Assembly (NCBI RefSeq): GCF_030812415.1
Contig: NZ_JAUSST010000001.1
Span: 868,001 to 932,000 of the forward strand
DNA length: 64,000 bases
Reading direction: 5' to 3'
DNA from: Paenibacillus harenae
GTDB lineage: Bacteria; Bacillota; Bacilli; Paenibacillales; Paenibacillaceae
Part shown: positions 9,221 to 18,297 of the stretch, one piece after another
How positions within the stretch are numbered: position 1 is the stretch's first letter
How the letters are laid out: each line of letters starts with the position of its first letter
Position numbers and translations under genes: made by a program
Notes under the pieces: model-generated
Told to the model about the DNA's origin: nothing
The model's input: only the letters and a program-made list of their open reading frames with translations
The model's database searches: none

Positions 9221-9264
9221 GAAGAAAGTCCCGATGGCATCATTGCATCATCGAGACTTTCTTC
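9221..9264 (-). terminator. Terminator of the large secreted protein gene
   Basis: Arms GAAGAAAGTC (9221-9230) and GACTTTCTTC (9255-9264) pair perfectly, with further CGATG/CATC pairing inside. A T-containing tail follows on the minus strand. It lies 25 bp past the stop of the gene at 9289. Confidence 0.8.
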
Positions 9265-9288
9265 TATTTCACATCATCTTTGATCGTT

Positions 9289-12200
9289 CTAGTAACCTGT
9301 AACCTTCCAGGATGAAATGCCCGTAGACGTCGTCGCCTTCGCCGTTACGTTCAAACGGATTTTATTCGTTGATACCGGCGTAAACGTCGTTGTGTTGTAT
9401 TGATCGGCGAGGATGCCGAGCCCCGAGGGGCTTGCTGCGTTCACCCATGCCGAGCCGTCCCAATATTGGATCGTATACGATGCCGGCAAGTCGATGCCGC
9501 CCCCGTCGTCGAACCAATAAACATCGACCCTTGATATCGTATAGTTTTGCGAAAAATCGTATTGCACCCATTGCGTCGTATTCGGATTGTTCCAATTGCC
9601 GTAAACGGGATGGCCGCGATCGGACGAGCTTGCAGGCGTATAGCCGTCGTTTAATCCAGCCAGGCTTTCCCACGTCGATACGAAGGAGGTCGAAGCGACG
9701 CCAAGCGGAGCAATGTCCGCGGCCGTAGGCGACCCGTTGAATAACGTGCCGATCTCGGTTCCGTTCAGCGCTCTGCTGTATATTTTGAAATCGTCGATCA
9801 TGCCGTCCAAGTAAGGATCCGGCCATTGCGACTTGCCGATATAGTTCAAATCCGTGCTGCCGAGGCTCGAAGGCTTCAAGGTCATGGCCGTATTGGTGGT
9901 TGCCAGTACGCCGTCGACATACAGTCGTCCTGTCGTCCCCGAAAGCGTGACCGCGACATGCTTCCATACGCCTGTCGGCAGAGCGGGCGCATTCAACTGC
10001 TGTTCCGCACCGTTCCCGCTTGTCGAAATGCCGAATCGAAGTCCCGCCCCGCCTGCTCTCGGCGCAAGGAACATATAATTATTCGTGCCCGTGCCAAAAT
10101 CGAATATGCGAGCCCAATCGCTCAACGTATCCACTTTCACCCAAGTCGCGATCGTAAAATCGTTGAGGCCTTCGACTATGCCTGCAGGCAGGCTGGCATA
10201 AGCGTTCGAGCCGTTCAATTCAAGGCCGTTGCCCGACTTGCCGGCGGACCATGACGTCCCGCCGCTAAGCGATGCATGCTTGCCGTTGCCCGAAGCGTCG
10301 CTGGCTGCGCTCCCGCTTGTTTCGTTAAAGGCATAGCTTGCGATGACCTCGGGGATTGGAACGGCAGGATTAACCGTATGGGTAACCGTGTCGTTCGCAG
10401 ACAAGCTTCCATCGCTTGCCGTCAACTGGAAGACGTAAGTCCCAGCCATCGTAACGGTTGCCGTCGTATTCGCAGCCGCGCTATTCGCGATGGTTGCCGT
10501 TCCAGGTCCGCTCACCATCGTCCAAGCCGTTGTGACCGTTCCGCTCGGCAGGCCGTCATCCGTTACCGTTCCCGCCAGAGTCAGGGGCGCGGGAAGCGTG
10601 AAGCTGCCATTCGATCCGGCGTCTACGATAGGGGCAGTATTCGGAAGCGGCGTACCTTGCTGCAGACTGATATTGTAGGTTGCAGCGGTACCGATGTTCA
10701 GGTTAATCGTCGTATTGACGTTGTTGACCGCATTGACCGAACCAACGGCAACATTATTGACAAGGATGTTGTAGCTTCCAGCAGCGAGCCCTCTTAACGC
10801 AACTTTCGTCGTATGGGCCGTACCCGGCGTCGTGCTCTTCAGCGTGAAGCTGAGGGCGTTCTTCGCCTTGGCTACCGTAGCGGTCGTATATTTGTCGCGC
10901 TCCAGCTCCATGCCGAACTTCTCCGTAATAAGGTTCAGCTTTTGGAATACGCCATCCTTCGGCACGACCGTATAGCTCGCGCTGCTGTTCGCAACATCGC
11001 ATCCATAGCAGAATACGCCGAAGATCGGGTCGACCGCAACGTCGGAGCTAAGAATCTTGATCGCCCCGAACAAACCGAGATCGGCTTCGCCGGACATGCC
11101 CCTCCAGCCGTTCTGCAGCGGTCCGCCGCCGTGGCCAAGCGCCGGATAATTGCCTTTTTCCGCCTGATAGGTCCATGCTACGGCGCCTATGTCCGCAGGA
11201 TCGGAACTGATTTGGCCCGAGTTGATCGCGCCGACATTCGCTATCTTTGCCGCGTAGGACAATCGCTGCTCGACTTCCGGATTCGTGGAATGGTAGCGAA
11301 TCCAATCGTCCATGGCGTAACCCGCAAGCGAAACGGTATATTGGAAGTTCCACCAGTTCTCGCCGGTGATCGTTACTGGCGACGTATAGTAATACCAGAC
11401 CGGCATATGGCCGCGAGCCGCGCGCGTCTTCGTATTGATCTTGCTCTTCATCGTATTGTTGTTGTTCATCTTCGCGAGCGTATATACCGCTTCCTCGCCG
11501 GTATTGTCGTAGTTGTATTCGGAGCCGTAAGGGTAGGTCGTATTGGCGAAGTTGTTGTACTTGGTAGCCATCTTGGCGATCAAATTGTTCGCCTGCGTCG
11601 TATAGCCCTCGTCCTGCAGCGCCTTGATGATTTCCGGCGTCGTCAGCTCGCCCATAAGGCCGGTATTCCAGTTGTAGGCGACTCCGGATCCATACAGGGC
11701 GTTAAAGATATTGTAGGCGCGCAGCAGATACGTATTTCGCGGATTGTCGTAGGTGATCAGATCCGGGTATAGCTTCGCGATCTTGTACATGCTGAAGTAG
11801 GTGTTATAAATGTGAGGGTAAGCATAACCGCGATACGTAGGCGTATCGTTCGGATCAGGCATGAGGAAATCGTGAATCAGGTAGTCGGTCTGGTGCTCGC
11901 CCATCAAGTTCCCCCAGATGGCAACGGTCAAGTAGTCGTCGACCGCCTGTACCTCCGAGGCGATAGGGGTCTGGACGTTTTTCTCCGCGAGGAACTGACC
12001 GTGCGTCAGGCCCCAATCATCTCCCCAGCCCCAATAGCCGTTGAAGACGTTCCGCTTGGAGTTCGTATTCATCATCCAATCGTCGAACACTTTGTCCCTA
12101 ATATCGCCCGGAACATTCCACTGCGTGCTGTTGACCATGAATGTAGAATGCCGCTGAAGGGCATCGCCGATCGGCTCGATCGCATAGAACTGCAGCACCG

Positions 12201-13353
12201 TCTTCTCCCCGTTGCCATAGTTCACGGTTACGTTGTTCGGACCGAGCCTGTTCATTTGGATGGAATATATTTTGTGATTCGTGCCAGTCGTGCCTAAGGA
12301 AGTAATCGTCGTCTCGGAAGGATATTGCGCTACTACGGAGTTGATCGTCTTCGTCGTATGAAGATCGAACTTCGCCGTTTGGTCCGTCGGTACCATCATG
12401 CCCGGCACGACAGTCACGTCGATATGTCCCTCGTTGTAGAGACGGTCCTTCACCTGATTCTCACCTTGCACTTTAAAAAACTTGAACGCATACTTCTTGC
12501 TTGCTCCCGGAGCCAATGTCAGGCTCGTATTGGGCAAATAACCGCGATTCGTGCTCTTGATGACATTGGAATGGATATAGAACACGTTCAGGCCCTCAAT
12601 CCAGCCGCCTTGTTCCATGGCCCACATGCTGCCCGGATGCTCTTCGGTTCTCCAGCGATCCTGGTATTCGAAGCCCGCTCCCGTGCTCGCGTCCGGTACC
12701 ATGAGCAGCGAAGGACCGATTCCGCTCGGACGCCCCACCGTAATGTAAGAGCTGTTATTGCCCACGAAGGAGTGCGTCAGAACTCTGGATTCATAGATTT
12801 GCTCGTTCTTTCCGCCCGTCCAAAATTCGTTGAAAGGAAGCGGAAGACCGACGTCGCCGAATTCGATCGTTTGCGTCCCCGTGTTCGTCATTTCGAATTC
12901 CCATAGGAAGTAATCGTTCACGAGGGAGTACTTACTGACAAGCTTGAAGTTTCGAATGCCGTTCGCGTTCGTTGAATTTTGGTAGGTTATCGTAACTGTA
13001 TTGCCACTCTGGGTTTGCGTCCTGACATCGGCCGAGCTTTGGGTCATCGCCGTTTGCCATGCTCCCGTCCCGAAGCGGTACTTGAACATGAGCTCCCCCA
13101 GCCACTGGTGATCCGCTGTATTCTGATTCGGCGTTACGGTCGGATTCATGACGTATTGGGTGTTAAAGGCGTCTCCGACCAGCCTTAAGGAGTTGATTTC
13201 GCCATGCGTTCCCGTTGTAATGTTGAAGTTATTGTCGGAAAGCGTGTAGGCGGAAGCGATTTGCGGGTATAAAACGAAAAATGAAGCGGTTACAAAAAAA
13301 GACGCTGCAAGCAGGATCCATCTCCGGTTTAGAGATAATGCTTGATTCCACAT
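9289..13353 (-). CDS. Large secreted protein, DUF5695-like with PKD-like, LamG and F5/8-type C modules
   Basis: A 1354-residue exported protein. A signal peptide (about 1-35, ending ASA) precedes a large region (about 36-905) that looks like DUF5695: a beta-sandwich part followed by an alpha/alpha-barrel-like part rich in Trp, Tyr and Gly. This suggests a glycoside hydrolase or lyase fold, but no catalytic motif is certain. A PKD-like domain (about 910-1005), a LamG jelly-roll (about 1010-1195) and a discoidin-type carbohydrate-binding domain (about 1205-1354) follow. No sortase or SLH anchor is present. The ATG at 13353 follows GGAGGC. A perfect palindrome 258 bp upstream matches the operator of the adjacent LacI repressor, which is probably its regulator. 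Confidence 0.85.
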   Translation of the reverse strand: MWNQALSLNRRWILLAASFFVTASFFVLYPQIASAYTLSDNNFNITTGTHGEINSLRLVGDAFNTQYVMNPTVTPNQNTADHQWLGELMFKYRFGTGAWQTAMTQSSADVRTQTQSGNTVTITYQNSTNANGIRNFKLVSKYSLVNDYFLWEFEMTNTGTQTIEFGDVGLPLPFNEFWTGGKNEQIYESRVLTHSFVGNNSSYITVGRPSGIGPSLLMVPDASTGAGFEYQDRWRTEEHPGSMWAMEQGGWIEGLNVFYIHSNVIKSTNRGYLPNTSLTLAPGASKKYAFKFFKVQGENQVKDRLYNEGHIDVTVVPGMMVPTDQTAKFDLHTTKTINSVVAQYPSETTITSLGTTGTNHKIYSIQMNRLGPNNVTVNYGNGEKTVLQFYAIEPIGDALQRHSTFMVNSTQWNVPGDIRDKVFDDWMMNTNSKRNVFNGYWGWGDDWGLTHGQFLAEKNVQTPIASEVQAVDDYLTVAIWGNLMGEHQTDYLIHDFLMPDPNDTPTYRGYAYPHIYNTYFSMYKIAKLYPDLITYDNPRNTYLLRAYNIFNALYGSGVAYNWNTGLMGELTTPEIIKALQDEGYTTQANNLIAKMATKYNNFANTTYPYGSEYNYDNTGEEAVYTLAKMNNNNTMKSKINTKTRAARGHMPVWYYYTSPVTITGENWWNFQYTVSLAGYAMDDWIRYHSTNPEVEQRLSYAAKIANVGAINSGQISSDPADIGAVAWTYQAEKGNYPALGHGGGPLQNGWRGMSGEADLGLFGAIKILSSDVAVDPIFGVFCYGCDVANSSASYTVVPKDGVFQKLNLITEKFGMELERDKYTTATVAKAKNALSFTLKSTTPGTAHTTKVALRGLAAGSYNILVNNVAVGSVNAVNNVNTTINLNIGTAATYNISLQQGTPLPNTAPIVDAGSNGSFTLPAPLTLAGTVTDDGLPSGTVTTAWTMVSGPGTATIANSAAANTTATVTMAGTYVFQLTASDGSLSANDTVTHTVNPAVPIPEVIASYAFNETSGSAASDASGNGKHASLSGGTSWSAGKSGNGLELNGSNAYASLPAGIVEGLNDFTIATWVKVDTLSDWARIFDFGTGTNNYMFLAPRAGGAGLRFGISTSGNGAEQQLNAPALPTGVWKHVAVTLSGTTGRLYVDGVLATTNTAMTLKPSSLGSTDLNYIGKSQWPDPYLDGMIDDFKIYSRALNGTEIGTLFNGSPTAADIAPLGVASTSFVSTWESLAGLNDGYTPASSSDRGHPVYGNWNNPNTTQWVQYDFSQNYTISRVDVYWFDDGGGIDLPASYTIQYWDGSAWVNAASPSGLGILADQYNTTTFTPVSTNKIRLNVTAKATTSTGISSWKVTGY

Positions 13354-13653
13354 AAATAGTGCCTCCTGTATATCGGATTTTTAGCAGCACTTGTGTCCGC
13401 AGCATGATGCCAAGCTTTGGTTTCAATCGGGCAATGCCTTGCTCATTGCCGAACCCGTCACCTCCTTTTTGTCTTATGGTTGAAACCCATCACCCCCTCT
13501 CAATGTTATTTTTTGCTTGCAAAAACCCCTATCTCTCAGCGCTGCGCATGTCGGATTGCCTGCTGCTGGTAATAGGGGTCGCAATAAAGAAATCGATCGC
13601 TTTCAAAGGAAATCTAAACGTTTAGATTTTTCATTAAAAAAAGGCAATCGCCT
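13354..13653 (-). promoter_or_regulatory. Long leader region of the large secreted protein gene
   Basis: A 300-bp gap between the lacI stop and the secreted-protein start. It contains the palindromic operator (13611-13630) and then about 250 bp with two strong ribosome-site-like elements, GAGGGGGTGAT near 13490-13500 and AAGGAGGTGA near 13457-13468. Neither belongs to the main gene. The second precedes a seven-codon frame MSKALPD (13423-13446), and the first abuts a ten-codon frame (13458-13490). A regulatory leader is possible. Confidence 0.5.
13611..13630. promoter_or_regulatory. LacI-type operator in front of the large secreted protein gene
   Basis: AAATCTAAACGTTTAGATTT is a perfect 20-bp palindrome with the central CG typical of LacI-family operators. 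The same core with AAATCTAAACGTTTA occurs at the promoter of the adjacent lacI-type gene (14701-14717), which makes the pair convincing. Confidence 0.82.
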
Positions 13654-14685
13654 TTAAGGTGAAGCTACGGAATCTCTTTCGATCAGCTTGCAGACCGGCT
13701 TCGGATCGATGGCTGTTTCTTCTCCTTGCAGAATGCGGGACAACGCCTCCATGGCCTGATAGCCGATCTCGTGGAGCGGCAGGCCCATTGTCGTGAGCCG
13801 GGGCGTCAAATACTCGCTGAATTCCCTGTTGTCGAAGCCGATGACCGAGAGCTCTTCAGGAATCGCAACTCCCATTTCATGCGCCGCGCGCAGGATGCCG
13901 ACTGCCATGACGTCGTTCATAGACATTATTGCCGTCGGCGGAACCGCCAGCGACAGAAGCTCCTTCGTCGTTCGGTAGCCGGATTCCGCCTCCCAATCCC
14001 CCATCTTGATCAGCAGCGGATCGAACGGCAGCTCAAACTCGGTAACCGCCTTGTAATATCCGTTAAACCTCAATCGCGACGGAATGGAATCCATGGCTCC
14101 GCTTATGATCGCAATGCGCGAGTGGCCTTTGTTCACCAAATATTCCATGGCCTCGTAGGACGCTTGCTCATCGTCGTACTGGATTGAAGGATCATTTTGC
14201 GTATAGCAGTAGGTATACACGATCGGCTTGCCAAAGGTGTCGCACATTCCCGTCAAATCGCGGGGATGCACGCCGATATAAATAATGCCTTCCACCTGTT
14301 TGCTAAGGAGCTCGGACACCGCGTTCTCCGCAAAATGCCGGTATGCGTCCAAATCGTCGAAGCTTCGTCCGATTCTTTTGTCCAACCGCAAGTTGGTCAG
14401 CAATATATGCATGTCGAGACGATCCGCGCAATCATTGATCCCGTCGATGATTTCCGGCACATTGAATACCGTCACGTCCTCGGCGATGACCCCGATCGTA
14501 TTGGTTCGCCTTCGCTTCAGGCTTTGAGCGGCGTTATTCGGCTTATAGTTCATTTCCTCGATGACCTGCAGCACACGCTCGCGCGTTTGTTGCTTTACGT
14601 TGCGCGTACCGTTCAATACATAGGATACTGTCGCTGTGGATACCTGAGCCTTGGCGGCGATGTCTTTAATACTTATGCTGGACAA
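13654..14685 (-). CDS. LacI-family transcriptional repressor
   Basis: A 343-residue repressor. The N-terminal HTH (IKDIAAKAQVSTATVSYVLNG, about 5-25) and hinge NNAAQSLKRRRT are followed by a periplasmic-binding-protein-like sugar domain. The start is a TTG at 14685 with GGAGGTG five bases upstream; no in-frame ATG fits. It lies directly upstream of, and on the same strand as, the large secreted carbohydrate-active protein. Operator copies at its own promoter and before that gene point to autoregulation and local control by a sugar released by the secreted protein. The effector is not predictable. Confidence 0.93.
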   Translation of the reverse strand: MSSISIKDIAAKAQVSTATVSYVLNGTRNVKQQTRERVLQVIEEMNYKPNNAAQSLKRRRTNTIGVIAEDVTVFNVPEIIDGINDCADRLDMHILLTNLRLDKRIGRSFDDLDAYRHFAENAVSELLSKQVEGIIYIGVHPRDLTGMCDTFGKPIVYTYCYTQNDPSIQYDDEQASYEAMEYLVNKGHSRIAIISGAMDSIPSRLRFNGYYKAVTEFELPFDPLLIKMGDWEAESGYRTTKELLSLAVPPTAIMSMNDVMAVGILRAAHEMGVAIPEELSVIGFDNREFSEYLTPRLTTMGLPLHEIGYQAMEALSRILQGEETAIDPKPVCKLIERDSVASP

Positions 14686-14700
14686 GCGGGCACCTCCGTA

Positions 14701-14765
14701 TTTAAACGTTTAGATTTTGTGAGGAGAATATATCATGGCATTTACATTTTTTGCAAGCGCTTTTT
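14701..14765 (-). promoter_or_regulatory. lacI-type gene promoter with operator and cre-like site
   Basis: On the minus strand a TTGCAA box (14751-14756), an 18-bp spacer and TATATT (14727-14732) form a sigma-A promoter. The palindromic core TAAACGTTTA (14703-14712) lies just after the -10, where repressor binding would block initiation. TGCAAGCGCTTTTT at 14752-14765 matches the CcpA cre consensus at about 12 of 14 positions and overlaps the -35. Confidence 0.68.
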
Positions 14766-14775
14766 TCGAAAATGT

Positions 14776-14807
14776 CAAGAGCCCTGTCCCGTAGGACAAG
14801 GCTCTTG
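14776..14807. terminator. Hairpin between the decayed block and the lacI-type gene
   Basis: CAAGAGCCCTGTCC (14776-14789) pairs with GGACAAGGCTCTTG (14794-14807) with one mismatch. It was probably the terminator of the now decayed minus-strand genes; only a weak T-tail follows on that strand. Confidence 0.55.
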
Positions 14808-14826
14808 AGGAGGAATCGTAAATAAC

Positions 14827-15063
14827 TTAATCTGAAGTTCCTATTACGCCAATGAATCCTCCATCCGGCCGAAACCCGAGCAGGAAGCCCATGCCGAGCG
14901 CGACAAGCGAAGCGACTATGTATCTGAGACCGTCCGTCAGCAGCGGGCCAAGCACGGAGGCGGGCTGCCAGAATGACATCGTCCGAAACCGGTTATTTAT
15001 CCCTTTCGCGATATCGGCACATAGTGTCGTTCCGCTATATACAGTCATCGGAACGACGGTCAA
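14827..15063 (-). pseudogene. Fragment of an ABC-2-type (DrrB-like) permease
   Basis: A 78-codon open stretch reads like the middle of a drug-exporter ABC-2 permease, including DIAKGINNRFR, SFWQPASVLGP and MGFLLGFRP. The normal N-terminus and the last membrane helices are missing, and there is no ATPase gene beside it. Its 5' edge meets exactly the 3' end of the broken SDR gene (stop at 15060-15062), so a deletion probably joined two unrelated genes. There is no ribosome site. I regard it as a relic, not a small functional protein. Confidence 0.72.
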
Positions 15064-15895
15064 TACGAGTATACCCGGCAGTCTTTATGTTCTACCGCCC
15101 ATTCCGCGAACGTTCGAGCCGGTCTTCCCGTCACTTGTTCTACGGTCGGCAGTACCGTATAACCGACTTCAGGCGGATTTTTTCCCATCAGCGCAAAAAA
15201 AATCGATCGATTCCTCGTCATATCCCTCGCCTCTTCATTTCGCTCTGGCTTGATCCTCCGTCAGCTCCTCGAATCGGATCCGTTTGCCTATCGCTTCGCT
15301 TATGAATTTGACAGCCTCTCTACGCGACAACACTTCCGGGCCAGTGAGCCAATAGACTTGACCATGATGGCCGTCCTCCAGCATGGTGGCAACGGCGACG
15401 CCAGCAATATCCGCTTCATGCACCCTGGCGCTAAGGACGCTAGCGAACGGTTCCCTGACTACGCCTTCCGAACGAATCGAGAGCTGCCAATCCGCAAGCG
15501 CATTGGCCATAAACTCCACAGGCTTCAACATCGTCCAATCCATCGCGCTTTTTCGAAGCGCTTCTTCTAAGGGACCTTCGTCATAGCCTCCTACCAATAC
15601 GGCGACGCGCTTGACTCCGGCTTTTTCCGCCAATTCGACGATTCGGGCATCCGTCTGCATCGATGCATAGGCGTCTTCGCTGGATGTTATCAAATAGACA
15701 GCGGTAACGCCATGGAATGCGTTCACTAGCGTATCCGGCGCCGTAAGATCACCAGCGACAACCTCCACTCCTTCGGGTAAAAACGGCTGTTTCCGGATTG
15801 CGCGACACTGCCCTCACCGATTGTCCTTTGTTCAAAAGCTGATTTACCACATGTCTTCCTACCGTGCCTCATGCCCCCGGTACCAATACTGTCAT
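15060..15895 (-). pseudogene. Broken NmrA-like NAD(P)-binding SDR gene
   Basis: The intact gene would start at an ATG (15893-15895) behind AGGAGGATAAACGAA and encode MTVLVPGA, where an in-frame TGA now stops it. The frame resumes as GTVGRHVVNQLLNKGQ and then shifts into the long open stretch beginning VEVVAGDLTAPD. After EELTEDQARAK at 15235 the reading frame changes about three more times, but pieces such as MKRRG, YDEESIDFF, MGKNPPEVGYTVLPTVEQVTGR and ARTFAEWAVEH can still be read to a stop at 15060-15062. One nonsense codon and about four frameshifts mark advanced decay. It starts 5 bp after the WYL regulator stop and was co-transcribed with it. Confidence 0.82.
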
Positions 15896-15900
15896 TTCGT

Positions 15901-16803
15901 TTATCCTCCTTGTTGGCTATAACGCTGTTTAATGAGATCGATTTGTTCCAATAATTCGGCTGTCAGAGACGAAGGCGATACAATCTCGGCCTTTGCTCCG
16001 AAGCTTAAGATGACCGAGATCGCATAATCGGTTGAATAAAAAACCGTATCGACATCGATATACGTTCCATGAAGCGAGCAAACGCCCGGGAACTGCTCGA
16101 ACACCCGAGGCAGTGCCGTTAAGTCGAACCGCAGTTGAACGCGAGTGCCTTGAACCTCCTCTTGCCCCTCTTCTTCGTAATGTTCCCTTGGCTGGAAGAC
16201 TGAATCCGTCACGTTCAGCCCCGCAATACGCGAAGTCCGGAAATATCGCTTCGCTTTGCGCCATAAGCAATAGGCTTCCAAATACCAAGCCCCTCGCTCC
16301 CAGAACAGCTGAATCGGCTCCGCTTGCCGATCGGCAATGCTGCCGGACGCCGTCGTATACGAGAAGGCGACGACTCTTTGATCCTTAACCGATTGAAGTA
16401 ACGAGCCTATGATCGCTCTCTCGCTTTCCGTTGTGCCAAGATCGAAAATAACCGGATGCTGGTTTCCGCTGTTCAAAACGGCAGGCTGCAGGCTGCCAAG
16501 CTTATTCATGATTGCGGTGAATCGTCCGCCTACTGCGCCCTCCACGCCTCGCAGAAGATTGTAGATCACGGAAAAGTCTTCTACCGAGAGGTGCTGCTTG
16601 GATAAAAAGCAGCCGTTCATAAGCTCGAACCCGCCGTCCGTGCCTGTGAAAGATACGACCGGGATACCCGCTTGGTTAATAAGCTCGACGTCGCGATAGA
16701 CCGTTCGGGTAGATACCTCGAATCTGTCGGCCAGCTCCGTTGCCGTCACCCTCTTCTTGGCCATTAATTCCATCGTGATGCCGAGCAATCGATCCCATTT
16801 CAT
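15901..16803 (-). CDS. YafY/WYL-domain transcriptional regulator
   Basis: A 300-residue DeoR-like winged-helix regulator (residues about 5-60, with ELADRFEVSTRTVYRDVELI) followed by a WYL ligand-sensing domain. In WYL, the core reads QLFWERGAWYLEAYCLWRKAKRYFRTSRI. The ATG at 16803 is preferred because GAGGAG lies eight bases upstream; a GTG at 16812 is in frame but has no spacing to a ribosome site. The gene next in its operon is the decayed SDR, its probable former target, so the regulator may now be an orphan. Confidence 0.9.
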   Translation of the reverse strand: MKWDRLLGITMELMAKKRVTATELADRFEVSTRTVYRDVELINQAGIPVVSFTGTDGGFELMNGCFLSKQHLSVEDFSVIYNLLRGVEGAVGGRFTAIMNKLGSLQPAVLNSGNQHPVIFDLGTTESERAIIGSLLQSVKDQRVVAFSYTTASGSIADRQAEPIQLFWERGAWYLEAYCLWRKAKRYFRTSRIAGLNVTDSVFQPREHYEEEGQEEVQGTRVQLRFDLTALPRVFEQFPGVCSLHGTYIDVDTVFYSTDYAISVILSFGAKAEIVSPSSLTAELLEQIDLIKQRYSQQGG

Positions 16804-16909
16804 CTGCTTCACTCCTCGCTTTTGTACTTATTCCCGACCCACTGCTTGCATCTTAACGCATGAATCCTGACATCTAGGTTGTCATAATTCAAAAATAAAA
16901 TTAAAAAAA

Positions 16910-16935
16910 ATCCCCTGCTGGTAATCAGAGGGGAT
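16910..16935 (-). terminator. Terminator of the MFS gene at 16951
   Basis: ATCCCCT (16910-16916) pairs with AGGGGAT (16929-16935). On the minus strand eight T residues follow the stem. Confidence 0.82.
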
Positions 16936-16950
16936 GGATGTCTATATCTT

Positions 16951-18117
16951 CTATGCTTCGGCGGATTGCACTTGTTGCCGATTGCCGCTCTTCGCCGGAA
17001 ATAATAGAAATAGCATCGCGGCCGTAATGCCGATTGCTCCCATCATGCCGAATAGAAACTGCGGGCCTTGATGGTCTACGACCCAGCCGGCAACCATATT
17101 GGCTGCGATCCCGGCGATGCCGCCGGCAGCGGCAAACATCGTTTGCGCGGTCGCCTTGCCGTTCGCGGGCGCCATTTGGTTAACGATTTCCACCGCCGTG
17201 CTGAAGTAGAATACGAGTGCCACGCCATCAACCGCCTGCAGCAAAATAATGACATACGTCGGCGGCGCGAAGCTCATCGCTACATATTTGAAGGCATACA
17301 TAAAGACGCTGCCGATTAGCAGCGGAAACAATCCGAACCTGCGTATGACCTTATACGATAACCAAAACAAAGGAATTTCGACCAAAGCCGCGACTGTAAA
17401 GCTCCAGCCTACAAGCTCTACGGGATAGTCCAGCCTTTGGAGAAATATCGATAAGTAGTTGAAATTCATCGTGGTATTCCCCGACACGAGCAAGCCGATG
17501 ACAATAAACAAGACGAATCGCCAGTTCGTTACGAGTTGAAGGAAAATGCCTTTCTCTACCTGAAGCTTAGCCGCTTTTATCTTCGGAATAGCCGGCAGCT
17601 TGAACATCACGAGAAATACGAGGATGGCGAACAACGCATATGCGGCAAAAATATATTTATAGCCGATATCGTGAAAGAGGTATCCGGCAATAAGCGTTAT
17701 GACCGAAAAGCCGATAGCGCCCCATACCCTGACTTCCCCGAATGAAAACCGAAAGCGCGAACCGTACTGAACGGCGATAGCGTCGATAAGCGGCGAAGTA
17801 GGCGAACTAATAAACGAAAAGAGAACGAAGCAAACAATAAGCGCGAATAAACCTTGATCCAACATGAGCGACAATACGACGATAGCTGCCAACAGCGAGA
17901 TCCACCTAAGCATCGTTCGGTAATCCTTGGAACGGTCGTTCAATAGACCGAACAACGGCTGCGCAATAATGCCGGCCAATGAGCCTAACGCTAGAATAAG
18001 GCCTGTCTGGGAACCGCTCACCCCTTGATCGTGAAGGTATAAGCTGAGGTAAGGAGCATAAGCGCCAAGTCCCATGTAGTAGAGTAAATAGAGGAGAGAT
18101 AAATGAAATTGCAACAC
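16951..18117 (-). CDS. MFS transporter, nucleoside-symporter/HcaT-like branch
   Basis: A 388-residue twelve-helix permease. The start LLYLLYYMGLGAYAPYLSLYL, the loop GLLNDRSKDYRTMLRW after helix 2, and the FSFGEVRVWGAIGF stretch are typical of the HcaT/LacY-related MFS_1-like group. These import phenylpropionate, nucleosides or sugars. It is read from a GTG at 18117 with no good ribosome site; a TTG one codon later is an alternative. A TATAAT box on the minus strand (18159-18164) with a weak TTTAAT -35 gives a short leader. It is divergent from the DUF3817-MFS gene. Confidence 0.88.
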   Translation of the reverse strand: MLQFHLSLLYLLYYMGLGAYAPYLSLYLHDQGVSGSQTGLILALGSLAGIIAQPLFGLLNDRSKDYRTMLRWISLLAAIVVLSLMLDQGLFALIVCFVLFSFISSPTSPLIDAIAVQYGSRFRFSFGEVRVWGAIGFSVITLIAGYLFHDIGYKYIFAAYALFAILVFLVMFKLPAIPKIKAAKLQVEKGIFLQLVTNWRFVLFIVIGLLVSGNTTMNFNYLSIFLQRLDYPVELVGWSFTVAALVEIPLFWLSYKVIRRFGLFPLLIGSVFMYAFKYVAMSFAPPTYVIILLQAVDGVALVFYFSTAVEIVNQMAPANGKATAQTMFAAAGGIAGIAANMVAGWVVDHQGPQFLFGMMGAIGITAAMLFLLFPAKSGNRQQVQSAEA

Positions 18118-18297
18118 TAATCATCCATTCTGCGACAAATTGCGAGTATATGTGCACCATTATACGCGCATCGCCGGAATCATTAAACCGTTAATTTAAA
18201 CGGAGTTTAAACAATGTCCATTTGTTCATGTGTTACTCGTCTACCCACATGTTAGAATAGAGGCAACCATTCCAAATCGATAATAGGAGACAATCAA

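Noticed and set aside
10813..11772. Plus-strand open frame of 319 codons inside the large secreted protein gene
   Set aside because: Arg-rich antisense shadow of a confident 1354-codon gene; no family features.
14827..15063. Intact small membrane protein
   Set aside because: It matches only the interior of an ABC-2 permease, lacks a ribosome site and adjoins a broken gene.
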